This document shows positions 26,676 through 34,699 of a stretch of 64,000 bases of DNA, piece after piece. A model generated the notes under the pieces. That model worked only from the letters and a program-made list of their open reading frames with translations. It had not been told where the DNA came from and did no database searches. Numbering within the stretch: position 1 is the first letter of the stretch; each line of letters opens with the position of its first letter. This stretch comes from Pseudomonadota bacterium (GTDB lineage Bacteria > Pseudomonadota > Gammaproteobacteria > Xanthomonadales > SZUA-38), in the NCBI GenBank assembly GCA_039033415.1, contig JBCCCR010000001.1, positions 1 to 64,000 of the forward strand. The letters run 5' to 3'. The translations under genes and the position numbers were made by a program.

Positions 26676-28346
26676 CTATTGTTCGGAGTCGAGCAGGCCT
26701 GCTAGCGCTGGATCGGACTCGATCAACGAGCGTTGTTCGGCGACATGGTCGTCGATCTGGGCGAGGAATGGGGCAAGATCGAGCGCCGCAGGCAGCGCGC
26801 CGAGCCGCTGCAGCATCCGGAGGCGAGAAGTGTCTCGATAGCCGAGCGCCACGGCCCGTGTGAGGTGCTGATGAGCGGCTTCTGGATCACCTTCGGCGGC
26901 GGTGAGCATGGCCAGCTCGAGATGGTGATAGGGCCATTCGTTTCCGCTGGCGATCTCCTGCTGGGACTTTCGCTTGATGGCCGGGAGCTCGGTCATGGCT
27001 TCTGGGTCCTGTGCCTGAACCAGCAGCGCGATGCAGCTCACGCAGTCGCAGCCGCGGGTCCGCGCGTGGCGCTGGCCTTCACGAAAGGCGCTGACGGATG
27101 CTTCGAAACGCCCAGCACCGCGCAGCGCCAGGCCGCGCAGAAAATTGTGGTCATTGAGGTCGACCGCCGCGCCGTCCAGCAGCGCCAGCGCCTGTTCATA
27201 TTGTTCGTCCACCAGCCGCTGCTGCACCTGATATCCCAGCAGGAAGACATTGTCGGGACGTAGCGTTTCCGCCCGATCCAACCATCGGTGAGTGGCGTCG
27301 TCGAGGCCGGCCAGGCGCAGAGCCACGGCAATCTGAAAATCAGCGAAGAAGGTCGGCGGCCCGAGGCTGAGCGCTTCAGCTTCGAGCCGTAGCGATTCGT
27401 GGAGGTACCCCTGCACCTGCTTGAGATAGGCGATATTGCTCAGATAGCGTGGGCCACTCGGCTCGATGTCCAACGCTCGCTGATAGTAGTCCATGGCCCG
27501 ACTGACGCGGCCCCGGGCGTCGTCCGCGAGGCCTCGAGCCGCCCAGGCGTGGTCGTCCTCGGGATTCAGCACCAGGGCGCGATCAGCCAGCTCCGCAGCC
27601 TGGGCCGCATGGGAATTCGAATAGTCATACTTTGACGTTTTGTGAGACAGCGACAGGCTGAGACCGATCAGCGCGGGGAGAAAATCCGGCGCCTCGGCCA
27701 GCGCCCGACGGTAAAGATCGATCGCAATTTCGTTGCTCTCAAAGATGCCGCGAAGCCGATAGTCATCCGCGCGGCGAACCAGCTCTCCGGCGCGGTCCGT
27801 TGCCGGCTGTTCCACCACTGTTCCGCTGGACGCGAACGTTGGCGCGGATCCGCTGGTCATGGCCTCGCCCGGCGCATTAATCCGGGACCAGGTGATATAC
27901 ATCAGGGTCAAGATCAGCCCCGAGGCGATAAACCACTGGACCTGCCAGCGGCGACCGGGGTCAGTCGCCAGGGGCGGCTGGGATTGATCTTCGAAGGACT
28001 CTACCGGCGGAATGAGCTGATAGCCCCCACCCCGAATGGTGCGAATGTAGCGCGGCGCGCGCGGATCGTCGCCGAGCGCCTGCCGCACCTGCCGGGCTCG
28101 CTGGGCGATAGTCTCCGGCGACACGTGGGGTGACTCCCAGACTTCGCGACAAAGGGTCTCGGAGCTGGCCGGTTCCGGCGCCTGCGCCACAAGGGTCATC
28201 AGGAATCGCCAGGATAGGTCGGTCAGGGATGTGGTGGTGCCATCGACCGTAACCGACCGCTGGCTGGTGTCGAGCAACGCGTCACCCAACGAGATTCTGC
28301 CAACGTTTGTCCAGCGCGTGCTGAAAACCGCTTCTTCAGCTCTCAT
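26676..28346 (-). CDS. CadC/ToxR-like membrane regulator with TPR region (second copy)
   Basis: 556 aa. Residues about 15-115 form an OmpR-type winged helix (SWRFLMTLVAQAPEPAS, VSPETIAQRARQVRQALGDD, RTIRGGGYQLI). One membrane helix is at about 136-155. From residue 185 to the end lie TPR repeats (LYRRALAEAPDFLPALIGLS, ADRALVLNPEDDHAWAARGL, YYQRALDIEPSGPRYLSNIA). The plan equals that of the regulator at 289-2670, but without the TolB-like middle domain. It is divergent from the serine hydrolase at 28437, with about 90 bp between, so that gene is its likeliest direct target. The exact start is unsure. Confidence 0.85.
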   Translation of the reverse strand: MRAEEAVFSTRWTNVGRISLGDALLDTSQRSVTVDGTTTSLTDLSWRFLMTLVAQAPEPASSETLCREVWESPHVSPETIAQRARQVRQALGDDPRAPRYIRTIRGGGYQLIPPVESFEDQSQPPLATDPGRRWQVQWFIASGLILTLMYITWSRINAPGEAMTSGSAPTFASSGTVVEQPATDRAGELVRRADDYRLRGIFESNEIAIDLYRRALAEAPDFLPALIGLSLSLSHKTSKYDYSNSHAAQAAELADRALVLNPEDDHAWAARGLADDARGRVSRAMDYYQRALDIEPSGPRYLSNIAYLKQVQGYLHESLRLEAEALSLGPPTFFADFQIAVALRLAGLDDATHRWLDRAETLRPDNVFLLGYQVQQRLVDEQYEQALALLDGAAVDLNDHNFLRGLALRGAGRFEASVSAFREGQRHARTRGCDCVSCIALLVQAQDPEAMTELPAIKRKSQQEIASGNEWPYHHLELAMLTAAEGDPEAAHQHLTRAVALGYRDTSRLRMLQRLGALPAALDLAPFLAQIDDHVAEQRSLIESDPALAGLLDSEQ

Positions 28347-28436
28347 CAGAAATCTTCAGAATAATTTCCTGGACCAAGGCGCCTCAAGACCTAACGATAC
28401 TGTCCCATACGCGAGTCTCCAAGAGGTGTTTTGCCG

Positions 28437-29486
28437 ATGAAAGTGCTGATCTTCCCATTTCTGCTGCTGGCTTTGGTTCACGCGACCGCCGAGTCCGCCG
28501 CATCGACCTTCACCCTTGGGGGAGACCTCGATCAAGCCATGGCGGATGAGACGTTCAGGCAGGTCACCAGCGTGCTGGTTTCCGTCGATGGTGAGAAGGT
28601 CTACGAGGCGTACTGGGGGGAAGGGAGTGCAACCCAGCTCAACGACACCCGCTCGGCGATGAAAACGCTGGTGGCCATGGCGGTTGGCGCGGCGATTGAC
28701 GACGGCAGCCTGGAAGGCGTTGAGTCGACGGCGATGAAGTGGTTTGAAGCCGACATGCCCACACGCTTTCCCTCTCGCTTGAAAAACGAGATCACCGTCC
28801 GTGATCTGCTCACGATGTCCTCGGCGCTCGACTGCAACGACAACGTATGGGAATCGCCGGGCAACGAAGAACACATGTATCCAGCTCGCCGCTGGACCTA
28901 TTTTGTGCTCGACCTTCCTACGCGGAAGGACTACCGGCGTGACGAAGAGGGCCTGGGAGAGTTTGCTTACTGCACTGCCGGCTCGTTTCTGCTCGGTCAG
29001 CTGCTGGAGCGCGCAACTGGGAAGGATGTCGATCGCTATCTGGCAGAGCGCCTTTTCGAGCCGCTAAGCATTACCGAGGTGAACTGGGACCGCTCGCCGT
29101 CCGGCGAGATCATGACCGGTGGCGGCACCGAACTTAACTCCCGAGATCTGCTCAAGCTGGGCGAGATGCTGTTGAACGCTGGTTCCCACGACGGCGAGCA
29201 GGTGCTCTCAGAGGCTTGGGTCAAGGAAATGATGACCGCCCATCGACAGCCCAGCGAAGATCGGCGGTACGGCTATCAAATCTGGGCGGAGCCGTTTACG
29301 TGCGGTGATCGGCAGCTCTACGGCTGGTATATGTCAGGCAACGGCGGCAATAAGGTGGCGGTGTTTACAGAGCTGGACCTGGTGGTTGTGGTAACCGCAA
29401 CGCTCTACGGCACGCGCGGTATGCACCAGCAGTCCGCTGATATCATCAACGACTATGTGCTGCCTGGCGTTAGGGGGTGTGGCTAG
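28437..29486 (+). CDS. Exported serine hydrolase of the beta-lactamase/class C fold (S12-like)
   Basis: 349 aa from the ATG at 28437, with a signal peptide (MKVLIFPFLLLALVHATAES). The SxxK motif is Ser73-Ala-Met-Lys76. The second motif is Tyr178-Cys-Thr (AYCTAGSFLLGQLLERATG), with Thr in place of the more usual Asn, and the third is SGNGGNK. Such enzymes include beta-lactamases, D-Ala-D-Ala carboxypeptidases, esterases and amidases; the sequence does not decide among them. No class C beta-lactamase-specific features stand out, so antibiotic resistance should not be assumed. It is divergent from the CadC-like regulator. Confidence 0.85.
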   Translation: MKVLIFPFLLLALVHATAESAASTFTLGGDLDQAMADETFRQVTSVLVSVDGEKVYEAYWGEGSATQLNDTRSAMKTLVAMAVGAAIDDGSLEGVESTAMKWFEADMPTRFPSRLKNEITVRDLLTMSSALDCNDNVWESPGNEEHMYPARRWTYFVLDLPTRKDYRRDEEGLGEFAYCTAGSFLLGQLLERATGKDVDRYLAERLFEPLSITEVNWDRSPSGEIMTGGGTELNSRDLLKLGEMLLNAGSHDGEQVLSEAWVKEMMTAHRQPSEDRRYGYQIWAEPFTCGDRQLYGWYMSGNGGNKVAVFTELDLVVVVTATLYGTRGMHQQSADIINDYVLPGVRGCG

Positions 29487-29504
29487 GGGTCCGACCAGGG
29501 ACGC

Positions 29505-29828
29505 TCAGGCGAAAAGGCAGCCTAGCCCGCCAAAAACCAACGCGCCCAGCGCCAGCAGGATGGCAAAAGGCAGCAGGGCCGGCAGCAGGATGACCCCTAT
29601 GATCACCGCAATGATCAGCAGCGGCAGCCCGGCAACCATGACGAGCAGGGTCGAGGCGAAGAGCGCAAGCAGGCCCAGGCAGACGACCACCGCCAGCAGC
29701 AGGCCGGCGGCCTCAGCCAGCGGGTTGTCCCACATCAGTACAGGCATAGGCCCATGGAAGGCAGTGCCTCCCGACACCAGGGACAAGACGACGTAGACAA
29801 CGGCGATAAGGCCAATAACTCTTAGCAT
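29505..29828 (-). CDS. Small multi-helix membrane protein
   Basis: 107 aa, almost entirely hydrophobic, with three or four predicted membrane helices (MLRVIGLIAVVYVVLSLV; AAGLLLAVVVCLGLLALF; LLVMVAGLPLLIIAVIIGVILL; FAILLALGALVFGG). It lies 67 bp downstream of the DUF5989 gene and may be the last gene of that operon. The family is not recognised. Confidence 0.6.
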   Translation of the reverse strand: MLRVIGLIAVVYVVLSLVSGGTAFHGPMPVLMWDNPLAEAAGLLLAVVVCLGLLALFASTLLVMVAGLPLLIIAVIIGVILLPALLPFAILLALGALVFGGLGCLFA

Positions 29829-29895
29829 AGATCCAGTGTCCCGTGATTACCGGGGCCGCGGCCAGTGCCAGAGGTTGATAGACCGAGCTGGAATC

Positions 29896-30048
29896 CTAAA
29901 AAAGCGTGTAGATCAGCGGCGCCAGCGCAGAGCCTTCGCCGAGCACAATGAGCACCCCGAGCAGCACCATCACCAGCACAATCGGCGCCAGCCAGTACTT
30001 TTTGCGCACCCGCATGAATTTCCAGAGATCGGATAGCAGATCGAACAT
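29896..30048 (-). CDS. DUF5989 family micro-protein
   Basis: A 50-aa protein starting MFDLLSDLWKFMRVRKKYW, continuing with one membrane helix (LAPIVLVMVLLGVLIVL) and ending APLIYTLF. This is the pattern of DUF5989, a tiny membrane protein regularly found after SxtJ-like and carbamoyltransferase genes. Its ATG overlaps the stop of the SxtJ-like gene (TGATG), so translation is coupled. Function is unknown. Confidence 0.85.
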   Translation of the reverse strand: MFDLLSDLWKFMRVRKKYWLAPIVLVMVLLGVLIVLGEGSALAPLIYTLF

Positions 30049-30461
30049 CAGAAGGGGTTGTCCAGCGATTTTTCGGTCGTTTGGTCAGACTCGACGCGGT
30101 AGCTCTCTGCGTTACCGTCCAGCCGTCGGTGCAGAGGATCGCGCCTCAGCGCACGCATGACAAGTGCCGTGGGTACAATGGTCAGAAGAAACACCAGGGT
30201 CAAAATCAGGGGCGTGGTGAACCGGCTCAGCAGCAGTCCAAACCTCATCCAGACGCGATACAGCGGATCCAGCGAGGCGGGAGCAGCGGTCGACCAGATA
30301 ACCAGCGCCAGCGCAACGCCAGCGGGCCAGAAGGGTATCGCCATCTCGCGCAGCCAGGGGATCAGCAGGCCGAAGACCACCAGGACAACCGTCGCCATCG
30401 TCCAGCCGAAGTTGGCGAGCTCCCGAGGTGTCAGATCGCGAATTTTTGCGCGGCTCGCCAT
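30048..30461 (-). CDS. SxtJ-like membrane protein
   Basis: 137 aa from the ATG at 30461, which overlaps the carbamoyltransferase stop (TGATG); an upstream in-frame start would overlap it by 28 bp and is less likely. Two or three membrane helices pair up (FGWTMATVVLVVFGLLIPWL, FWPAGVALALVIWSTAAP, PLILTLVFLLTIVPTALVM), with PLYRVWMRFG between them, as in the SxtJ family named from saxitoxin clusters. These proteins accompany carbamoyltransferases in many bacteria without an assigned role. The stop overlaps the DUF5989 start. Confidence 0.85.
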   Translation of the reverse strand: MASRAKIRDLTPRELANFGWTMATVVLVVFGLLIPWLREMAIPFWPAGVALALVIWSTAAPASLDPLYRVWMRFGLLLSRFTTPLILTLVFLLTIVPTALVMRALRRDPLHRRLDGNAESYRVESDQTTEKSLDNPF

Positions 30462-32305
30462 CAGTCGAGTTCCAGGCTTTCGCGCCATGCCGGGTCTTCA
30501 GCATAGGTTGGCTGGTCCGCCTTGCTCAGCACAAATCGATCGACAATAAGGTAGTCCATCTCGGTGCGCATGAAGCAGCGATAGGCGTCCGCCGGCGACT
30601 CCACCACGGGCTCACCGCGCACGTTGAATGACGTATTGACCACCAGCGGGCAGCCCGTTTGATCCTTAAACGCCCGGATCAGCGCGTGGTAGCGTGGGCT
30701 TTGTTCCGCGTGCACCGTCTGCACCCGGGCGGAGTAGTCCACGTGGGTCACCGCGGGGATTTCGCTTCGTTTGGTCTGTAAACGGTCGATCCCGCTGAGT
30801 GACTCAGCGTTTTTGTCCGGCGCTATACGTCGTTGCTCCGCGACCGGCGCCACAATCAGCATGTAGGGAGACGCTTCGTCCAGTTCAAAATAGTCGCTAA
30901 CGTCTTCGGCCAGGACTGACGGCGCAAAAGGTCGGAAAGACTCTCGGTATTTGATCTTGAGGTTCATGACCGACTGCATGGACTCGCTGCGCGGGTCTCC
31001 CAGGATCGATCGACCCCCGAGCGCCCGCGGCCCATATTCCATCTTCCCCTGAAACCAGCCGAGCACGTTCTGATCAGCGAGAAGCTGGGCACCGCGCCCG
31101 GCGATCGCTTCTTCGTCCAGCCGTTCGTAGACGGCGCCGAATTCATCAAGCTGCGACTCGATCTCCGCCTCGGTGTAGGCCGGCCCCAGATAGCTACCCT
31201 GCATGGTGTCAGCGGCGGGCGTCGGCTTAGGTTTTGCCTCGTGATCTTCATGCCAGGCGACCAGTGCCGCACCCAGGGCGCCGCCTGCATCCCCCGCAGC
31301 GGGCTGAACCCACAGCCCGTCGAAAGGGCCTTCCCGAAGGACGCGGCCGTTGGCTACGCAGTTCAGCGCGACGCCGCCCGCCAGACAGAGGTTGCCGGCG
31401 CCGGTCTCATCGAAGACAGTTTTTGCGAGGCGAAGGACCACTTCCTCGGTGACGGCCTGGATCGATGCCGCCAGATCCATCTCCTTCTGGGTAATCTCAC
31501 TTTCCGGCGCTCGTGGTGGGCCGCCAAACAGTTCGTCGAAGCGCGGGCTGGTCATGGTCAGGCCCGTACAGTAGTTGAAGTACTGCATGTCGAGCCGGAA
31601 GGTGCCGTCGGGCTTCAGGTCGAGGAGGTGATCGGTGATCAGCTTCTGAAATCGGGGTTCGCCGTAAGGCGCCAGCCCCATCAGCTTGTATTCCCCGGAG
31701 TTCACCTTAAAGCCGGTGTAGTAGGTAAACGCGGAGTACAGCAACCCCAGCGAGTGCGGGAAATCGATTTCCCAAAGTGGCGTGAGCTCCTTTCCCCGGC
31801 CGCGCCAGACCGAGGTTGTCGCCCACTCGCCGACGCCGTCGATGCACAAGACCGCCGCGTCGTCGAAGGGGCTCGGGTAGAAAGCAGAAGCGGCGTGCGA
31901 CTGGTGATGTTCAGCAAAGCGCAGTCGCGGAATCTCTGTTTTCTTGCAGCCGCCGATCTCCGCCAGCGCGACCTTGAGCGTGTTTTTGAGGTACAGCTTC
32001 TCCTTGAGCCAGATAGGCATGGCGGCCAGAAAAGACCTTAAGCCCCGCGGGGCATAGCTCAGATAGGTTTCCAGCAGCCGCTCAAACTTGACCAGGGGTT
32101 TGTCGTAGAACACCACCTGATCAAGGTCATGCAGGCTGATGCCGATCTCCTTGAGCGCTCGCCGTAGCGCCAGCGCGGGAAACGCGGCATCGTGCTTTTT
32201 TCGGCTGAACCGCTCCTCCTGGGCGGCAAACAGGATCTCCCCGTCACCCAGCAGCGCCACCGCACTGTCGTGGTAGTACGCTGATATGCCCAGTATGTAT
32301 TTCAA
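30461..32305 (-). CDS. NodU/CmcH-type O-carbamoyltransferase
   Basis: 614 aa. These enzymes move a carbamoyl group from carbamoyl phosphate, through carbamoyl-adenylate, to a hydroxyl on a sugar or other small molecule. The N-terminal Kae1-like domain opens MKYILGISAYYHDSAVALL and has the metal-binding HHQSHAASAF (His133, His137) and CIDGVGEW; the C-terminal domain has MEYGPRALGGRSILGDPR, FRPFAPSVL, NTSFNVRGEP and the terminal DYLIVDRFVL. All expected blocks are present, so it looks active. It starts 6 bp after the TIR-TPR gene and is followed by two overlapping small membrane-protein genes. The acceptor is unknown; an envelope glycan or lipid is plausible. Confidence 0.95.
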   Translation of the reverse strand: MKYILGISAYYHDSAVALLGDGEILFAAQEERFSRKKHDAAFPALALRRALKEIGISLHDLDQVVFYDKPLVKFERLLETYLSYAPRGLRSFLAAMPIWLKEKLYLKNTLKVALAEIGGCKKTEIPRLRFAEHHQSHAASAFYPSPFDDAAVLCIDGVGEWATTSVWRGRGKELTPLWEIDFPHSLGLLYSAFTYYTGFKVNSGEYKLMGLAPYGEPRFQKLITDHLLDLKPDGTFRLDMQYFNYCTGLTMTSPRFDELFGGPPRAPESEITQKEMDLAASIQAVTEEVVLRLAKTVFDETGAGNLCLAGGVALNCVANGRVLREGPFDGLWVQPAAGDAGGALGAALVAWHEDHEAKPKPTPAADTMQGSYLGPAYTEAEIESQLDEFGAVYERLDEEAIAGRGAQLLADQNVLGWFQGKMEYGPRALGGRSILGDPRSESMQSVMNLKIKYRESFRPFAPSVLAEDVSDYFELDEASPYMLIVAPVAEQRRIAPDKNAESLSGIDRLQTKRSEIPAVTHVDYSARVQTVHAEQSPRYHALIRAFKDQTGCPLVVNTSFNVRGEPVVESPADAYRCFMRTEMDYLIVDRFVLSKADQPTYAEDPAWRESLELD

Positions 32306-32311
32306 TGAGGA

Positions 32312-34573
32312 CTAGCCGTCGCGGCCGAGAATCTGCCGGAAGCGAGGGGTGTCGCGAAAGGCGGCAAAATCCGGGTGATGGGTAAAGCGGATGCCGTCAT
32401 AGCTCGATGGCGTTTGCAGAAGAAAAGCCATTTGATCGAGCGCCTCGTCGACTCGCCCGAGGACCGCCATAATCTCCATGAGCTGGTAGCCAACCTCCAT
32501 CGCGAGCAGCGGATCTTTCTCCGAAGGCATCAGCGCCGCACCTTGCTGTGCGTGCTCAAAGGCGAGCTGTGCCTCCTCAAGCTCGGCATAAGCCTTGCCC
32601 AGCGCCAGATGAATACGAAAGTCTTCCGGGTTTTCCTCAAGCTTGGACAACAGGTGTGTCAGGGCAGACTCTAGCCGGGTCCTGGCCTCCTCGGGTCGTT
32701 GCAGGCGCCTCAGAACCATTCCCGCCAGATAGTCGGTCAAAACGTAGTGGGCCTGCAGCGGGAAGACGTTTCTGGGAGAGTTCAGTGCCCGGTCCAGCGC
32801 CGCCTGTGGGTCACCTTCGAAAAGGTGCTGATAAAACCAAGGATAGACGGTAAAGCCCGACCGCGGGTCGGGGAAGGACTCAAGCATTGCCCGGCCTCGT
32901 TCGAGATCGCCTTCCTCTCCACGGCACCAGATGGCAAAGAGGCTGAACAGCGGTGCCGTCTCGCTGCCCGGCGCCAGTTCGCGCGTCCGGCCCAGGAGCC
33001 TTATCCCTTCGTCATAGTCATCGAGCAAAACGTGGGTCCAGCCCGTTTCGAGCGTCATCCGGGCGTTGAGCGGATCCAGGGTCAATGTCTTTTGCAGCAT
33101 CTGAAGTGCCGATTTTGTGAGGCCCTGGCGGCGCCAGATGAATCCCATACGCTGCAGCACCTCGGGGTCGTTAGGCCGGGAGTCCAGCAACCCTGCGAGA
33201 ATGTCTTGAGCGCGGTCGAAGTCGCGCAGGCGATAATGATAGTCGGCCTCAAGCAGCATCGTGGCAGGGAGGTTAGGGGAGAGCGTCTGAGCTTTTTCGA
33301 TCCGAGAAAGGGCCGTGTCCAATCGCTCAGGTGTGAAGTCAAAGCCGTTCCAGTAAAGCCCCATATCGGCACCTGCCAGTTCCAGCCAGGCTTCGGGAAA
33401 GTTTGGGTCGAGTCGCGTGGCCTGCTCCAGGAGCTGATGCGCCTCCCGAAAGCGATCCTCGGAACCATGACCCGTGCCGAGTCGGTGCCGGCCCTGCAGG
33501 TACGCTTCGAACGCCAGCGCGTTGTGGCTCTCCCAGCGCCTAACCTGATCCCGTTCTGCCTGAGACAGCGACACATTCAGCCCGGCAATCACCTCAGCAG
33601 CGATTTCGGACTGCATCTTCAGGAGGTCGCTCATCGGTTGATCAAGCTGGCCGGTCCATAGCAACCTGTTGTCGGACGCCTGCGTCAGTTCGGCGTTGAC
33701 TCGAACCTGTCGGGCGTCTCCCGATTCACTCGACCAGCGCACGCTCCCCGAGAGCAGATAATCGGCTCCCACCGTCCTGGCGAGCTCGTCGGAGGGCACC
33801 CCTTGAGCCTCGAGCTGCCGCACGCTGTTGGGGCCAATGACCGACAGAAAGCGCAGTCCAGACAGCCGGCTGTTCAACTCTGCCGAGATACCGTCAGAAA
33901 AAACGTTGTCTGCCGCTTCGCCGATGTTGGTGAAGCTCAAGATGGCGAGTTTGGGGGTCGGCGCCGTCGACGGATCAGGCGCAAGCTCCGGCGTTGACGC
34001 TGCGGGAGAGGCCGAGCTGGGTTCGGCGTCGTGCTGCCAGGGCAACCCGTCAGGCAGCGCCTTCCAGATCAGTATGCCCACAGCTAGCCCGATCGCGGTA
34101 GACCAGGTCAGCTTCTTGCCGGAGCCGGACGCCCGGGTTGCACCAGCCGCTGACGTTGCCGCGACGGGCGGTGCATCATCACGGTCGCCGAGCCGGGCGC
34201 GGATCGCGGCCAGCACCTCCTCGATGGCCACGCGATCTGCCGGCCCATTCCAGCGGGAAAGATCAATGCAGTGGAACTGGCGAAAGCCAATTGGCGGTTC
34301 GCTGCCGTCGAGGCTCAAGGCAATGAGCTTGCCGGCATCTGCGGCTACCGACGCTTCATCCTTGACCCATCGCGAGCCGGTTGAGGCGCTGGACCACGCG
34401 ACCAGCACAGCGCCGGCCGAGCCGAGCTCTCGCTCGATGTCGGCGGAGAATTCATCGCCCCCGACCAGCCGCCGATCCCACCAGATCGAGTAATCGTATG
34501 CCGCCAGCGCCTGCGCCAGCTGTTCGATACGGTTGCGGTCACTGCGCGCGTAGGAGATGAACAGATCGGCCAA
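32312..34573 (-). CDS. TIR-domain membrane protein with TolB-like and TPR domains
   Basis: 753 aa. Residues 1-130 are a TIR domain: LFISYARSDRNRIEQLAQAL, WWDRRLVGGDEF, and SRWVKDEA with Glu73 at the position used by NAD-cleaving TIRs. One membrane helix lies at about 156-175. Then comes a TolB-N/FlgO-like domain (PKLAILSFTNIGEAADNVFSD, VGADYLLSGSVRW) and TPR repeats from about residue 350. This matches the plan TIR - helix - TolB-like - TPR seen in many proteobacterial sensors, where the TIR may signal and not act as a toxin. It is first in a tight operon with the carbamoyltransferase, 6 bp away. Confidence 0.9.
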   Translation of the reverse strand: MADLFISYARSDRNRIEQLAQALAAYDYSIWWDRRLVGGDEFSADIERELGSAGAVLVAWSSASTGSRWVKDEASVAADAGKLIALSLDGSEPPIGFRQFHCIDLSRWNGPADRVAIEEVLAAIRARLGDRDDAPPVAATSAAGATRASGSGKKLTWSTAIGLAVGILIWKALPDGLPWQHDAEPSSASPAASTPELAPDPSTAPTPKLAILSFTNIGEAADNVFSDGISAELNSRLSGLRFLSVIGPNSVRQLEAQGVPSDELARTVGADYLLSGSVRWSSESGDARQVRVNAELTQASDNRLLWTGQLDQPMSDLLKMQSEIAAEVIAGLNVSLSQAERDQVRRWESHNALAFEAYLQGRHRLGTGHGSEDRFREAHQLLEQATRLDPNFPEAWLELAGADMGLYWNGFDFTPERLDTALSRIEKAQTLSPNLPATMLLEADYHYRLRDFDRAQDILAGLLDSRPNDPEVLQRMGFIWRRQGLTKSALQMLQKTLTLDPLNARMTLETGWTHVLLDDYDEGIRLLGRTRELAPGSETAPLFSLFAIWCRGEEGDLERGRAMLESFPDPRSGFTVYPWFYQHLFEGDPQAALDRALNSPRNVFPLQAHYVLTDYLAGMVLRRLQRPEEARTRLESALTHLLSKLEENPEDFRIHLALGKAYAELEEAQLAFEHAQQGAALMPSEKDPLLAMEVGYQLMEIMAVLGRVDEALDQMAFLLQTPSSYDGIRFTHHPDFAAFRDTPRFRQILGRDG

Positions 34574-34699
34574 CGAATATCTTTCCTGTGAGATGGACTT
34601 GTATTGTAGCGGGTTCGTCCCTGGGTTAGGCCTCTAGCGGCAGCTTTGTCTTGTAGTTCTGCGTGCGGCGGATTAATCGGTTCGCTAGACTCTCGCCCT

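Noticed and set aside
28437-29486. Beta-lactamase resistance gene
   Set aside because: SxxK is present, but the second motif is YCT and the family is dominated by esterases and peptidases; resistance cannot be claimed.
31241-32041. 266-codon open frame antisense to the carbamoyltransferase
   Set aside because: It overlaps conserved blocks of a clear enzyme gene and its composition is unlike a real protein.
32699-33661. 320-codon open frame antisense to the TIR-TPR gene
   Set aside because: It mirrors the TPR region; no start signal or family match.
32312-34573. TIR gene as proof of an anti-phage defence island
   Set aside because: TIR-helix-TolB-TPR proteins are common signalling proteins, and no other defence gene family is adjacent; only the operon link is reported.
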